48,317 bases of DNA from Novosphingobium endophyticum (GCF_014640675.1 NZ_BMHK01000027.1:1-48317), one strand, 5' to 3'; counted from the first letter of the stretch, positions 33,135 to 42,914 are shown. The notes: generated by a model not told the origin, from the sequence alone. Program-made: numbers and translations.

Positions 33135-34864
33135 TCCGCAGAACACGGAAACACTCGCGCCCGGCCGTCGCGCTGGCGTCGCTGACGGCGGTTCTCGCAC
33201 TCGCCTTGCCTTGCGGCGCGCAAGCGCAGATCATCGGTTACGATCAGCCCGATGCCGAGGGCGGCGAGGGCGCCGCGCAGGCGGAGCCTTACAAGCCGAG
33301 CAAGCGAGCCGGCAGGGGCAAGGGGAGCCGGCGTCTCGTCGTGCAGCCCTATATCGAGGTCAATCAGGTGGTCACCGCCGAGCTTTCTCCCGGCGACGAC
33401 GTCCTGACATATACCGAGGTCGCCGCCGGCATCGATGCGGGGATATCCGGCCAGCGCAACGCGGTCTCGGCCTCGGTGCGTTACGAGCGTCGGATCGGCT
33501 GGAGTGACAGGGCGAGCGACGGCGACGCGATCAGCGGCATCGTGCGCGGCTATGCGACCGTCGTGCCGGGGGTGACGATCGAGGCGGGCGGGCTCGCCAC
33601 GCAGGTCAACGTCGAGAACGGCGGATCGGCGCTCGCGGGAGGTCTTTTCGACGGCGATTCCAGAACCAACGTCTATTCCATCTACGGCGGTCCCTCGGTC
33701 GCCACCCGCGCCGGCGACGTCAACATCAACGCGAACTACCGTGCCGGCTTCACCAAAGTGGAGCACTCCGACGCCTTCGTCGCGACGCCGGGCGGTGCGG
33801 CGAGCGACGTCTTCGACAAGAGCGTGGTGCAGGTCGCCGACGTTGAGGCGGGCGTGGCGCCTTACGATGTGCTGCCGGTCGGCCTTGCCGTGGCAGGCAG
33901 CTTTTATCAGGAGGACATCTCCAACCTCGACCAGCGGGTACGTGACATGCAGGCCCGCGCGATGGTGACCGTGCCGGTTTCCCGCACGGTGCAGGCCGTG
34001 GGCGCGATCGGTTACGAGGATGTCGAAATCTCCAGCCGCGATGCGCTGCGTGACGCCGACGGCGATCCGGTTGTTGGCAGCAACGGCCGCTTCGTGACCG
34101 ACAAGAGCGCGCCGCGCCAGATTGCCTACGACGTCGACGGGTTGATCTGGGACGTCGCGGTCATGTGGCGCCCCAGCCGCCGGACGTCGCTCTCCGCCCA
34201 TGTGGGCCGCCGCTACGGCACGACCAGCTATGGCGGCACACTGGCCTATGCGCCCAACGATCGCAGCCAGTTCAGCGTGTCCGTCTATGACAACGTCGCG
34301 GGCTTCGGCGGCCACCTCAACCGTCTGATCGACGAGTTGCCCGACGATTTCGAGGCGGTGCGTGATCCCATCACCGGAGACCTGCGCGGCTGCGTTTCTT
34401 CGCTTGAGGGCAGCAATTGCCTTGCCGGCGCGCTGGGCTCGGTACGTTCGGCGACGTTCCGGGCGCCGGGTATCGCGGCCAGCTATTCGCGCAGGATCGG
34501 CCTCATGAATGCCGGCATCGGCGCGGGTTACGACCGCCGCAAGTTTATCGCGGCGGAAGGTACGATCCTGGCCTCCGCCAATGGCGTGATCGACGAGAAC
34601 TACTGGCTGGCGGCCTATATCAGCGGCGCGCTGGGCCGCGATGCGGGTTGGAGCGCCAATGCCTATGCCAACTGGCTCTCGAGCAGCGACCCGCTCGTCG
34701 GCGACGTTTCCGGCTATGGTGTGACGGCGGCCTACTATCGCCTGCTGACCCAGCGCCTGCGTGCAACGGCCGCAGTCGGGATCGACGGGGCGACCCGCGA
34801 CGACCCGGCGATCAACGATATCTGGACCGCGTCCGCCCTTGTCGGGCTGCGGTATAATTTCTGA
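33131..34864 (+). CDS. XrtA/PEP-CTERM system outer-membrane beta-barrel protein
   Basis: The 577-aa exported protein has a basic start and signal peptide (RKHSRPAVALASLTAVLALALPCGAQAQ) and then a long series of amphipathic strands with aromatic ends, finishing in LVGLRYNF, a typical outer-membrane C-terminal Phe signal. It matches TIGR03016-type proteins of XrtA loci. A Lys/Arg-rich patch (SKRAGRGKGSRR) follows the signal region. It probably helps polymer export or anchoring at the outer membrane. It starts within the kinase stop codon and ends 17 bp before the ATPase. Confidence 0.88.
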   Translation: MIRRTRKHSRPAVALASLTAVLALALPCGAQAQIIGYDQPDAEGGEGAAQAEPYKPSKRAGRGKGSRRLVVQPYIEVNQVVTAELSPGDDVLTYTEVAAGIDAGISGQRNAVSASVRYERRIGWSDRASDGDAISGIVRGYATVVPGVTIEAGGLATQVNVENGGSALAGGLFDGDSRTNVYSIYGGPSVATRAGDVNINANYRAGFTKVEHSDAFVATPGGAASDVFDKSVVQVADVEAGVAPYDVLPVGLAVAGSFYQEDISNLDQRVRDMQARAMVTVPVSRTVQAVGAIGYEDVEISSRDALRDADGDPVVGSNGRFVTDKSAPRQIAYDVDGLIWDVAVMWRPSRRTSLSAHVGRRYGTTSYGGTLAYAPNDRSQFSVSVYDNVAGFGGHLNRLIDELPDDFEAVRDPITGDLRGCVSSLEGSNCLAGALGSVRSATFRAPGIAASYSRRIGLMNAGIGAGYDRRKFIAAEGTILASANGVIDENYWLAAYISGALGRDAGWSANAYANWLSSSDPLVGDVSGYGVTAAYYRLLTQRLRATAAVGIDGATRDDPAINDIWTASALVGLRYNF

Positions 34865-34881
34865 AGTCCGAAGGAGGAGTG

Positions 34882-36114
34882 ATGTTCGACGAATTCTACG
34901 GGCTTGAAGGCAGGCCGTTCCAGCTCACGCCCGATCCGGCCTTCTATTTCGAGAGCCACACGCATCGCAAGGCGCTGTCCTACCTTGGCTATGGCCTTGC
35001 CCAGGGCGAGGGCTTCGTGGTGATCACCGGCGAGGTCGGCGCGGGCAAGTCCACGCTTGTCGCGCACCTCATGGCGACGATCGACCCCGCGCGCATGACC
35101 GCCGCGCAGGTCGTTACCAGCGCGCTCGACGGCGAGGAGATCGTCCACGTTGTGGCGCAGGCCTTCGGGCTTCCGGTCGCCGGGCATGACAAGGCCTCGG
35201 CGCTTGGCGCGATCGAAGGCTTCCTGCACGAGGAAGCGCGCGCCGGACGCCGCTGCCTGCTGATCGTGGACGAAGCGCAGAACCTTTCCATCGCGGCGCT
35301 CGAAGAGTTGCGGATGCTGTCCAACTTCCAGCTCGGCTCGCATCCGCTGCTGCAGACGCTGCTGCTGGGCCAGCCCGAGTTCCGCGATATCCTGCTCGAA
35401 AGCGAGGAATTGGAGCAGCTTCGTCAGCGCGTGATCGCGACGCACCACCTCGCGGCGATGCAGCCGGACGAAGTGCAGGCCTATATCGAACATCGTCTGA
35501 AGTGCGTCGGCTGGACCGGCAATCCCGGCTTCGCGGATGAGGTGTTCGGCGAAATCTATGAGGCGACGGGCGGCATTCCCCGCCGGATCAACCAGATTGT
35601 CAGCCGCCTGCTGCTGCTGGGCGCCGTCGACCAGCGTACGCGGATCGATGGCGAGATGCTCACCCAGATCCTCGGCGAATTGAACGATGACGGTGCGATC
35701 TCGCTCGTCAGCCCAGCGCGCCGCGGGCAGGAGCCCGACCGGCCGGCGATCGAACCGTCCGGGTGCGAGCCTGAGGACCATGCCGCGAGTCCCGTTCGCG
35801 ATGACGCCATCGATGCCGTGCAGGCCCTTGCCCTGATCGAATCCGCTCTGGCCGACCGCGATTCGCAGATCACCGAGCTTCAGCAGGCGGTGCTCGAACT
35901 GGCAATGGCGGCTGAACGACGCAGCGAGGAGCACGCGCCGGATTCGGCCAGCGGCGAACTGGTCGCATCGCTCCAGGCGCAGCTGGCGGTGGCAGACGAG
36001 CGTGCGGCCGTGCTGGAAGCGCGCCTCGACGAGCAGGAGCGCCTCTTACGGCACACCCTGACGATGCTGATCGAATGGATCGAGAGCGGCGAAGGCCAGC
36101 GCCGCGCCGCCTGA
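34882..36114 (+). CDS. XrtA-associated AAA ATPase (ExeA/GspA-like)
   Basis: The 410-aa protein starts with the family signature FYGLEGRPFQLTPDPAFYF. Walker A GEVGAGKST is at 50-58, Walker B CLLIVDEAQ near 125-133, and IPRRINQIVSRLLLLG, a sensor-2 like region, follows. Beyond residue 270 it becomes acidic and ends in a coiled coil (about 320-395). This is TIGR03015; the family belongs to exosortase/EPS loci and resembles secretion ATPases acting with cell-wall components. AAGGAGG directly upstream fixes the ATG at 34882. Confidence 0.93.
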   Translation: MFDEFYGLEGRPFQLTPDPAFYFESHTHRKALSYLGYGLAQGEGFVVITGEVGAGKSTLVAHLMATIDPARMTAAQVVTSALDGEEIVHVVAQAFGLPVAGHDKASALGAIEGFLHEEARAGRRCLLIVDEAQNLSIAALEELRMLSNFQLGSHPLLQTLLLGQPEFRDILLESEELEQLRQRVIATHHLAAMQPDEVQAYIEHRLKCVGWTGNPGFADEVFGEIYEATGGIPRRINQIVSRLLLLGAVDQRTRIDGEMLTQILGELNDDGAISLVSPARRGQEPDRPAIEPSGCEPEDHAASPVRDDAIDAVQALALIESALADRDSQITELQQAVLELAMAAERRSEEHAPDSASGELVASLQAQLAVADERAAVLEARLDEQERLLRHTLTMLIEWIESGEGQRRAA

Positions 36115-36142
36115 TGCTTGGTTGTCTGAGCCAGTCCCGAAA

Positions 36143-37024
36143 ATGCGCCCGATGAATCTTCCGCAACCGATCAATGGTCTCTCGGTAGACGTAGAGGACT
36201 GGTTTCAGGTCGGCGCTTTCGAGAACGTCATTTCCCGCGACAGCTGGGGCGGGCTGACCGACCGTGTGGAACGCAACTGCGACCTGATCCTGCAGATGTT
36301 CGCCGATGCCGGCGTGAAGGGCACTTTCTTCACGCTGGGCTGGGTGGCGCAGCGCCACGGCAGTCTGATGCGCAGGATCGCCGGGGAAGGGCACGAGGTC
36401 GCCAGCCACGGCTGGGGACATGAGCGGGTCTTTCGCATGGACGCGGCGGGCTTCGCGCGCGATCTCGACATGAGCCGCAAGGCCATCGAGGATGCTTCGG
36501 GCGTGGCGGTGACCGGCTACCGCGCACCGAGCTTCTCGATCGACGCGCGCACGCCCTGGGCATTCGACGTGCTGGCGGAGCATGGCTATGCCTACTCTTC
36601 GAGCGTCGCCCCTGTCGCCCACGACCATTACGGCTGGCGCGAAGCGCCGCGCTTCGCATTCCATCCGCTGCCCGGAAGCGGCCTGCTTGAAATTCCCGTT
36701 ACCACCGCCGTCTTCGCGGGCCGCCGGCTCGCGGCCGGGGGCGGGGGCTTTTTCCGGGTTCTGCCGTACGGCTTCTCGCGCTGGGCGATCCGGCAGGTGA
36801 ACCGGCGGGAGGGACGCCCCGCCGTGTTCTATTTCCATCCGTGGGAAATCGATCCCGACCAGCCGCGCGTCGCCGGGGCGACGCTGCGCTCGCGGCTGCG
36901 GCATTACACCAAGCTCGACGCCATGGCGGGCAAGCTGCGCCAGCTGATCGACGAGTTCGCCTGGGGGCGCATGGACGAAGTTGCCGCGCGTGAAGCGGCC
37001 TGCGCGGTGGCGCTGGCGGCATGA
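36143..37024 (+). CDS. XrtA system polysaccharide deacetylase
   Basis: The 293-aa NodB-fold enzyme keeps the metal and catalytic residues: DVEDW with Asp16/Asp19, the His89-x3-His93 zinc pair in SHGWGHE, and Arg127 in YRAPSFS. The C-terminal DUF3473-like part has YFHPWEIDPDQPR...LRSRLRHYTKL, typical of TIGR03006. It should remove N-acetyl groups from the exopolysaccharide. No signal peptide is seen, which is usual for this subgroup. ATG 36143 is chosen; 36152 is also possible. It overlaps the FemAB gene by ATGA. Confidence 0.92.
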   Translation: MRPMNLPQPINGLSVDVEDWFQVGAFENVISRDSWGGLTDRVERNCDLILQMFADAGVKGTFFTLGWVAQRHGSLMRRIAGEGHEVASHGWGHERVFRMDAAGFARDLDMSRKAIEDASGVAVTGYRAPSFSIDARTPWAFDVLAEHGYAYSSSVAPVAHDHYGWREAPRFAFHPLPGSGLLEIPVTTAVFAGRRLAAGGGGFFRVLPYGFSRWAIRQVNRREGRPAVFYFHPWEIDPDQPRVAGATLRSRLRHYTKLDAMAGKLRQLIDEFAWGRMDEVAAREAACAVALAA

Positions 37025-38097
37025 ACGCACCCTTCGCCTTGTCCCGCGGCGGGGTGCGTCTGGTCGATCTCGCCGATCCCAACGAGGTTGCCCGGCTCGA
37101 GGGCTTCGTCGCCGGGCATCCGCAGGGCACGCCCTTTCACCGCCCTGCTTGGTTCGTTGCTGTCGCGGGCGCGACCGGTAACCGTCCGCTGGCCCTGGTG
37201 CAGGAATTACGCGGAGAAATCGTCGGCTATCTCCCGCTCGACGCGATCCGCTCGCCGATCTTCGGCAACATGCTTGCCTCTACGGGTTTTGCCGTGGGCG
37301 GTGGCCTGCTGGTGAGGGACGGTGCCGATCCGCAAGCGGTCTTCACTGCCGCCGAGGAACTTGCGCAAAGGCTTGCCTGCCCTGCGATCGAACTGCGCGG
37401 CGGCGAATTGCCTGAGGAAAGCGGGGGCTGGTCGCTCAAGACCGAATCGCATTGCAACTTTGCCCGCCGGCTCGCGGCAGACGACGAGGCTCAACTTCTT
37501 GCCGTTCCGCGCAAGCAGCGCGCCGAAGTGCGCAAGTCGCTGGCCAATGACCTGACCGTCGAGGTCGGTCGCTCGCAGCGCGACCGCGCCGCCCACTACG
37601 CGGTCTTTGCCGAGAGCTACCGCAATCTCGGCACGCCGGTCTTCCCGCGCATGCTTCTGGACAGCGTCGTCGATGCATTCGGCACAGACGCGGACATCCT
37701 TACCGTGCGCCACGATAACCGGCCGGTTGCCAGCGTCATCACGCTTTATCACAAGGGCGCGGCCATGCCGTACTGGGGCGGCGGCACGTGGGATGCGCGC
37801 CGCCTTCGCGCCAATGACCGTATGTATTACGAGTTGATGCTTCATGCCCGCCGGCGCGGTTGCACCGCGTTCGACTTCGGCCGCTCCAAGACGGGCAGCG
37901 GGGCCTATCATTTCAAGCGCAACTGGGGTTTCGAGCCCGAGCCGCTGACATACGCGAACTGGACCGCGCCGGGCGCGGCTGTGCGGGAGGCCGATCCGTC
38001 AAGTTCCAGGCTGTCGCTGCAGATCGCGATCTGGCGTAAGCTGCCGCTGGGCCTCGCCAATCGCGTCGGTCCCCTGATCGCAAGGGGGATCGGCTGA
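37021..38097 (+). CDS. FemAB family protein, XrtA/PEP-CTERM system-associated
   Basis: The 358-aa protein matches TIGR03019. It has a FemAB-like double GNAT fold with RKQRAEVRKSLANDLTVEVG in the middle and MPYWGGGTWDARRLRANDRMYYELMLHARRRGCTAFDFGRSKTGSGAYHFKRNWGFEPEPLTY, the strongly conserved C-terminal core. FemAB enzymes transfer amino acids from aminoacyl-tRNA; the substrate here is not known. It is the second GNAT/FemAB-type protein in the locus (the other is at 25971-26993). It is coupled by overlapping start and stop codons to both neighbours. Confidence 0.92.
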   Translation: MNAPFALSRGGVRLVDLADPNEVARLEGFVAGHPQGTPFHRPAWFVAVAGATGNRPLALVQELRGEIVGYLPLDAIRSPIFGNMLASTGFAVGGGLLVRDGADPQAVFTAAEELAQRLACPAIELRGGELPEESGGWSLKTESHCNFARRLAADDEAQLLAVPRKQRAEVRKSLANDLTVEVGRSQRDRAAHYAVFAESYRNLGTPVFPRMLLDSVVDAFGTDADILTVRHDNRPVASVITLYHKGAAMPYWGGGTWDARRLRANDRMYYELMLHARRRGCTAFDFGRSKTGSGAYHFKRNWGFEPEPLTYANWTAPGAAVREADPSSSRLSLQIAIWRKLPLGLANRVGPLIARGIG

Positions 38098-39332
38098 TGG
38101 GCGACATTCTGTTCCTGTCCCACCGGATTCCTTTCCCGCCCGATCGGGGGGACAAGATTCGCTCGCACAATGTCGTCAAGGCGCTGGCCGCCATCGCGCC
38201 GGTCCATGTGGGGACCTTTGCCGACGACGCGCAAGACTTTGACTGCGAGGACGAACTGGCGGGCCTCGCCGCGAGCCATATACTCGTTCGTCGCAGCAAG
38301 TGCCTGTCGCAGGCCGCGGTTGAGGCTCTGGCTATCGGCAAGCCGGTGAGCCTCACGGGATTCGACGACCGCAGGCTGCGCTCATGGGTGGCCGAGACGC
38401 TTCGCCGTCACCCCATAGACGTGATCTATGTCTTCTCCGGGCAGATGGCGCAGTACGTTCCGGCCGGCTTCAAGGGCCGGGTCGTGGCCGATCTGGTCGA
38501 CGTCGATTCCGCCAAGTTTGGGGCCTATGCCGCGAAAAGCCACGGATTTCGCAGTTGGATGGAACGGCGCGAGAGCCGTCTGCTCCGCGCGGAAGAGGCG
38601 CGCATTGTCGCGCGGGCCGATGTTACACTGCTGATCAGTTCGGCCGAAGCGGCTCTTTTGCGCTCGAATCTTCCCAAGGGCATCGCGCGAATCGGCACCA
38701 TTCATGCGATGGGCAACGGTCTCGACAGTGCGTTCTACGATCCCGCCAGCGTCATCCCGGAATCCCGCATGAAAGTGCTGGGCGGTCCGCGCATCATTTT
38801 TACCGGCCAGATGGACTATGCCCCCAATGTCGAGGCCGCGCTCCGGGCGGTGACCCGGATCATGCCGGCCGTCCGCTCGGCTTGCCGCTACGCGTCGTTC
38901 CACGTGGTCGGCCGCAATCCGACGCCCGAGCTGCGCGAGCGCGATTGCGTCGATGGGACCAACGTGTGGGGCCGCGTCGACGATATCCGGCCCTGGCTTG
39001 CTGCTGCCGATATCGCGCTGGTGCCGCTCGACATCGCACGCGGCGTGCAGAACAAGGTGCTCGAGGCGATGGCGATGGGCTTGCCCGTGGTGCTCAGCCC
39101 GGGCGCGGCGACCGGAATCGACGCGCAGGATGGCCGCGATTTCCTGATCGCTGAAAGCGACGCTGCCCTGGCCGGGGCGATATTCTCGCTGGCCCAGAAC
39201 CCGGCGCGAGCGCGGGCGATGGGCCAGGCGGCGCGGCGGTGGATCGTGGAGAACGCTAGCTGGAAAACCGCGCTTGGGCGTCTTCCCGAATATGTCCGCC
39301 GCGATGAGCGATGCCTGAGCGGCGTGGCCTGA
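38097..39332 (+). CDS. XrtA/PEP-CTERM system glycosyltransferase (TIGR03087 type)
   Basis: The 411-aa GT-B glycosyltransferase starts with ILFLSHRIPFPPDRGDKIRSHNVVKALA, the family's N-terminal signature, and has a C-terminal donor-binding half with RIIFTGQMDYAPNVEAALRAVTRIMP, WGRVDDIRPWLAAADIALVPLDIARGVQNKVLEAMAMGLPVVLSPGAATGID. It adds a sugar to the lipid-linked repeat unit. It is the only glycosyltransferase in the locus as seen here. It starts on the last base of the FemAB stop codon. Confidence 0.93.
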   Translation: MGDILFLSHRIPFPPDRGDKIRSHNVVKALAAIAPVHVGTFADDAQDFDCEDELAGLAASHILVRRSKCLSQAAVEALAIGKPVSLTGFDDRRLRSWVAETLRRHPIDVIYVFSGQMAQYVPAGFKGRVVADLVDVDSAKFGAYAAKSHGFRSWMERRESRLLRAEEARIVARADVTLLISSAEAALLRSNLPKGIARIGTIHAMGNGLDSAFYDPASVIPESRMKVLGGPRIIFTGQMDYAPNVEAALRAVTRIMPAVRSACRYASFHVVGRNPTPELRERDCVDGTNVWGRVDDIRPWLAAADIALVPLDIARGVQNKVLEAMAMGLPVVLSPGAATGIDAQDGRDFLIAESDAALAGAIFSLAQNPARARAMGQAARRWIVENASWKTALGRLPEYVRRDERCLSGVA

Positions 39333-39333
39333 C

Positions 39334-40884
39334 ATGCGCTCGATATCGGTATCCTCGGCATTGGACAGACAGGGCATTCCGCCTGCATGGCGCATGCCTG
39401 TCCTGCGCCTGGCCTTCGTCTGGCTCGTCCTGTTCCTCGCGTTCGCGGCCGATTGGAGCGCAATGGCGCTGCAATGGTGGGACATTTCCACCTACAACCA
39501 TGTCCTCCTGCTGCCGCCGATCCTTGCCTGGCTTGTGTGGCAGCGCTGGGGGGAGTTGCAGAAGCTCGAACCGCAAGTCTGGTGGCCGGGCCTGGTGCTC
39601 TGCTCCGGGGCAGGTTTTCTCTGGTTGTTGGGGGCGATGTCCGGCCTCGATCTCGCGCGGCAGGCCGGCGCCGTGGCCATGCTTGGAGCATCCGTGCCGC
39701 TTCTGCTCGGACCGCGCGTGGCGTTCGGCCTCTTGTTCCCTCTCGCCTACCTTGCGTTTCTCGTTCCTCTGGGAGAGGAACTCGTCGAGGTGCTGCAGAC
39801 GATCACGGCCGACATCACTGTTGTTCTGACGCATGCCAGCGGCATTCCGGCGGTCATTGACGGCGTCTTCATCGATACGCCGGCAGGACTGTTCGAAGTC
39901 GCCGAAGCCTGCTCCGGCGTGAAATTCCTGATCGCGATGGTCGCGTTCGGCGTGCTCGCCGCCAACGTGTGTTTCGTAAGCTGGCTGCGACGGATCGCGA
40001 TGGTTGCCGCCTGTATCGTCGTGCCGGTTCTGGCGAACGGGGTCCGCGCCTGGGGCACAATCTATGCCGCGCAGGTCTTCGGTGTCGAAGCGGCCACGGG
40101 CTTCGACCATATCGTCTATGGCTGGTTCTTCTTCGCGATCGTCCTGGGCCTCGTCATGGCCGGAGCGTGGCGGTTTTTCGACCGGCCGCCGAACGATCCG
40201 ATGATCGATGCCGGGGCCATCGCCCGCAAGCCGTGGCTGACGCGTCTAGCGGGGATGCGCATCGCGCCGATTGTCGGAATCCTGGGCCTCGCCGTGCTCA
40301 TTGTCGCCATGAAAGGCTGGGCGATCGAGGCGGACCGGCTTTCCGCGCCGTTGCCGAAGCAGATCCATTTGCCGCATGTGCCGGGTTGGACGCGCGCGGA
40401 CTACAACCCCCAAATCGGCTGGGAACCCGCAGCGTCGGGCGCGGAGCACCGCCTGCTTGGCCGCTATGTCGATGGGCAGGGACGCAAGGTGGACGTCTTC
40501 ATCGCGCTTTACGACCGCCAGGGCGAGGGCCGCGAGGCAGGCGGCTTCGGGCAGGGCGCGCTCATGCCGGACAGCGCCTGGGCGTGGCAGGGGCCGGGCC
40601 GGCCGTTGGGTAACGGCAAGAGTGAACGCCTGCTCGGCGCCGGCCGGGTCGAGCGGCTGACCGTGACGTGGTATCGCAACGGTGACCTGCTCACCGGCAG
40701 CAATGCGCGGCTGAAGCTGGCCGTGATCGGTAGCCATCTGACATTCCGCGCCCGGCCGACGACCATGCTGATCCTTTCCGCCGTGGACAGACCCGATCAG
40801 CCCGCCGGCGATGCGGTGGCGCATTTCCTTTCGTCCACCGGTCCGCCTGGCTCGTGGATAGACCGCATCGTGCAAGTGCGGTAG
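39334..40884 (+). CDS. xrtA: Exosortase A fused to EpsI domain
   Basis: The 516-aa membrane protease/transpeptidase has about eight hydrophobic segments in residues 22-325. The catalytic triad of exosortases is present: Cys193 (EACSGVKF), Arg238 (NGVRAWG) and His259 (FDHIVYGW). Residues about 330-516 form the periplasmic EpsI domain (DUF3485), fused here as in many XrtA proteins. XrtA cuts PEP-CTERM sorting signals from exported proteins and probably links them to the envelope or polymer. No PEP-CTERM protein is found in this window, so its substrates are encoded elsewhere. It starts 1 bp after the glycosyltransferase stop. Confidence 0.96.
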   Translation: MRSISVSSALDRQGIPPAWRMPVLRLAFVWLVLFLAFAADWSAMALQWWDISTYNHVLLLPPILAWLVWQRWGELQKLEPQVWWPGLVLCSGAGFLWLLGAMSGLDLARQAGAVAMLGASVPLLLGPRVAFGLLFPLAYLAFLVPLGEELVEVLQTITADITVVLTHASGIPAVIDGVFIDTPAGLFEVAEACSGVKFLIAMVAFGVLAANVCFVSWLRRIAMVAACIVVPVLANGVRAWGTIYAAQVFGVEAATGFDHIVYGWFFFAIVLGLVMAGAWRFFDRPPNDPMIDAGAIARKPWLTRLAGMRIAPIVGILGLAVLIVAMKGWAIEADRLSAPLPKQIHLPHVPGWTRADYNPQIGWEPAASGAEHRLLGRYVDGQGRKVDVFIALYDRQGEGREAGGFGQGALMPDSAWAWQGPGRPLGNGKSERLLGAGRVERLTVTWYRNGDLLTGSNARLKLAVIGSHLTFRARPTTMLILSAVDRPDQPAGDAVAHFLSSTGPPGSWIDRIVQVR

Positions 40885-40896
40885 GCTCGCTTTCGC

Positions 40897-42792
40897 ATGT
40901 GCGGCATCGCCGGAATCTATCATCTCGAAACGCCCAAGCCCGTGGACCCTGCAAGGGTCGATGCGATGTGCGATGCCTTGGCGCATCGCGGGCCGGACGG
41001 GCAGGGAGTGTGGACCGCTCCGGGAGTCGGGCTGGGCCACCGGCGTCTTTCCATCATCGACCTTGAAGGCTCGCCCCAGCCGATGGCTTCGCTCGACGGG
41101 CGGGCGATGCTTGTCTTCAACGGAGAGATCTACAACTTCCGCGAGTTGCGGCAGGAACTGCGCGAGGCCGGCGCCCGGTTCCGCACCGAGGGCGACAGCG
41201 AGGTGATCCTCGCCGCATGGCAGCGCTGGGGCCCGGACTGCGTGACGCGGCTGCATGGCATGTTCGCCTTCGCGATCTACGATCTCGGCGCCCGGACACT
41301 GTTCCTCGCGCGCGACCGGCTCGGGGTGAAGCCCCTGTTCATGGCGCAGCTCAGCGACGGCAGCCTTGCCTTCGGATCGGAACTCAAGGCGCTGCTCGCG
41401 CATCCGCTGCTGCGGCGCGAGATCGATCCGCTGGCGATCGAGGACTATCTGGCCTGGGGTTACGTCCCGGACAATCGGTCGATACTCAAGGGTGTCACGA
41501 AGCTGCCCGCAGGCCATTCGCTGCTCCTTCGCCACGGCGCGCCCATGCCGAAGGCGCGGCAGTGGTGGGACGTTTCCTTCGCCGAGCGCCGCAAGGGGCG
41601 GGTGGAGGATCTGGAGGCGGAACTGCTGCACCTCATGCGTCAGGCGGTGTCCTCGCGCATGGTCGCCGACGTTCCGCTTGGTGCCTTCCTCTCGGGCGGG
41701 GTCGACAGTTCCAGTGTTGTCGCGCTGATGGCCGAGGCCAGCTCGCGGCCCGTGAAGACCTGTTCGATCGGCTTCGACGTCGCCGCCCTCGATGAGACCG
41801 CCTATGCCGGCCAGGTGGCGCAGCGCTACGCCACCGATCACCGGGCGCGGCGGGTATCGCCCGACGATTTCGACATGATCGACACCCTGGCGGGGATGTT
41901 CGACGAGCCATTCGCGGACGCATCCGCCCTGCCGACATGGCGCGTGTGCCAGCTCGCCCGTGAGACGGTGACAGTGGCGCTTTCCGGTGACGGCGCGGAC
42001 GAGGCCATGGCCGGCTATCGCCGTCATGTGTTCCAGCATGGAGAGGACCGCGTTCGCGCGCTCCTTCCGCAAGGGCTGCGCGCGCCGGTATTCGGCTGGC
42101 TGGGGGCGATCTATCCCAAGGCGGACTGGGCGCCGCGCCCCCTGCGCGCCAAGACGACGCTGCTGTCGCTGGCGGGCGATTCCGCGGAAGGCTATGCACG
42201 CGCGATCGGGGTCACCCCACCGGAACTGCGAGAAAACCTCTATTCCGGGGATTTCCGCCGCCTGCGCGGCGACTACCGCGCGGAAGCGCCGATGCTTGAG
42301 CTGATGCGCACGGCGCCGGCGCGCTCCGGGCTCGATCGGGCGCAGTATGCGGATCTCAAGGCCTGGCTGCCCGGAGATATCCTCACCAAGGTCGATCGCA
42401 CCAGCATGGCTGTCGGGCTGGAGGCGCGCGAACCGTTGCTCGACCACCGGCTGATCGAATTCGCCGCCACGCTGCCGGAAGCGATGCGGGTACGCGGCGG
42501 GCAGGGCAAGTGGCTGATGAAGCGCACGATGCGCCGCTTCCTGCCGGACGACATCCTCTATCGTCCGAAGCAGGGCTTCGTCACGCCGATCGCGCAGTGG
42601 TTCCGCGGCCCACTGGCCGGTCCGGCACGCGACATCTGCACAAGCGCGCTCCTGGCCCGGACGGGATGGTTCGACAACCGCAGCCTGACGGGGCTGGTGG
42701 ATGCGCACCTCGCGGGTACCTCGGACAATTCTCGATTGCTCTGGCAACTGTTTATGCTGGAGCGATCGTTTACCAAGATGGGTATTGCCTGA
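40897..42792 (+). CDS. XrtA system amidotransferase, asparagine synthase (glutamine-hydrolysing) type
   Basis: The 631-aa enzyme has an N-terminal glutaminase with nucleophile Cys2 (MCGIAGIYHLE), AHRGPDGQG and LVFNGEIYNFRELR, and a C-terminal synthetase domain with PP-loop FLSGGVDSSSVVALM near 265-277 and ALSGDGADEAMAGYRRH. It matches TIGR03108. Such enzymes amidate carboxyl groups, here probably uronic acids of the exopolysaccharide, which would suit the UDP-glucuronate-type epimerase at 5560; that link is inference. It is the last gene of the ten-gene operon. Confidence 0.94.
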   Translation: MCGIAGIYHLETPKPVDPARVDAMCDALAHRGPDGQGVWTAPGVGLGHRRLSIIDLEGSPQPMASLDGRAMLVFNGEIYNFRELRQELREAGARFRTEGDSEVILAAWQRWGPDCVTRLHGMFAFAIYDLGARTLFLARDRLGVKPLFMAQLSDGSLAFGSELKALLAHPLLRREIDPLAIEDYLAWGYVPDNRSILKGVTKLPAGHSLLLRHGAPMPKARQWWDVSFAERRKGRVEDLEAELLHLMRQAVSSRMVADVPLGAFLSGGVDSSSVVALMAEASSRPVKTCSIGFDVAALDETAYAGQVAQRYATDHRARRVSPDDFDMIDTLAGMFDEPFADASALPTWRVCQLARETVTVALSGDGADEAMAGYRRHVFQHGEDRVRALLPQGLRAPVFGWLGAIYPKADWAPRPLRAKTTLLSLAGDSAEGYARAIGVTPPELRENLYSGDFRRLRGDYRAEAPMLELMRTAPARSGLDRAQYADLKAWLPGDILTKVDRTSMAVGLEAREPLLDHRLIEFAATLPEAMRVRGGQGKWLMKRTMRRFLPDDILYRPKQGFVTPIAQWFRGPLAGPARDICTSALLARTGWFDNRSLTGLVDAHLAGTSDNSRLLWQLFMLERSFTKMGIA

Positions 42793-42859
42793 GGCCCCGC
42801 CGGAAGAGGCGGATCCGGCGATCCCGCAAGCGTCACAAACACGAACATTAACTACACCC

Positions 42860-42891
42860 AATCTTAGGACATTTACTCTAGGTCCAAGATT
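42860..42891. repeat. Hairpin between the exopolysaccharide operon and the EAL gene
   Basis: AATCTT-A-GGAC pairs with GTCC-AAGATT across an 11-nt loop, giving a 10-bp stem with one bulged base. It lies 68 bp after the amidotransferase stop in an AT-richer stretch. No T-run follows, so it may be an operator or processing site rather than a terminator. Confidence 0.35.
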
Positions 42892-42914
42892 CTAAGCGTC
42901 ATCATGGGACGTTC

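Noticed and set aside
40246..42861. Very long leftward open frame opposite xrtA and the amidotransferase
   Set aside because: High-GC antisense shadow: its translation is His/Arg/Gly-rich with no domain pattern, while the rightward genes carry complete catalytic motifs.
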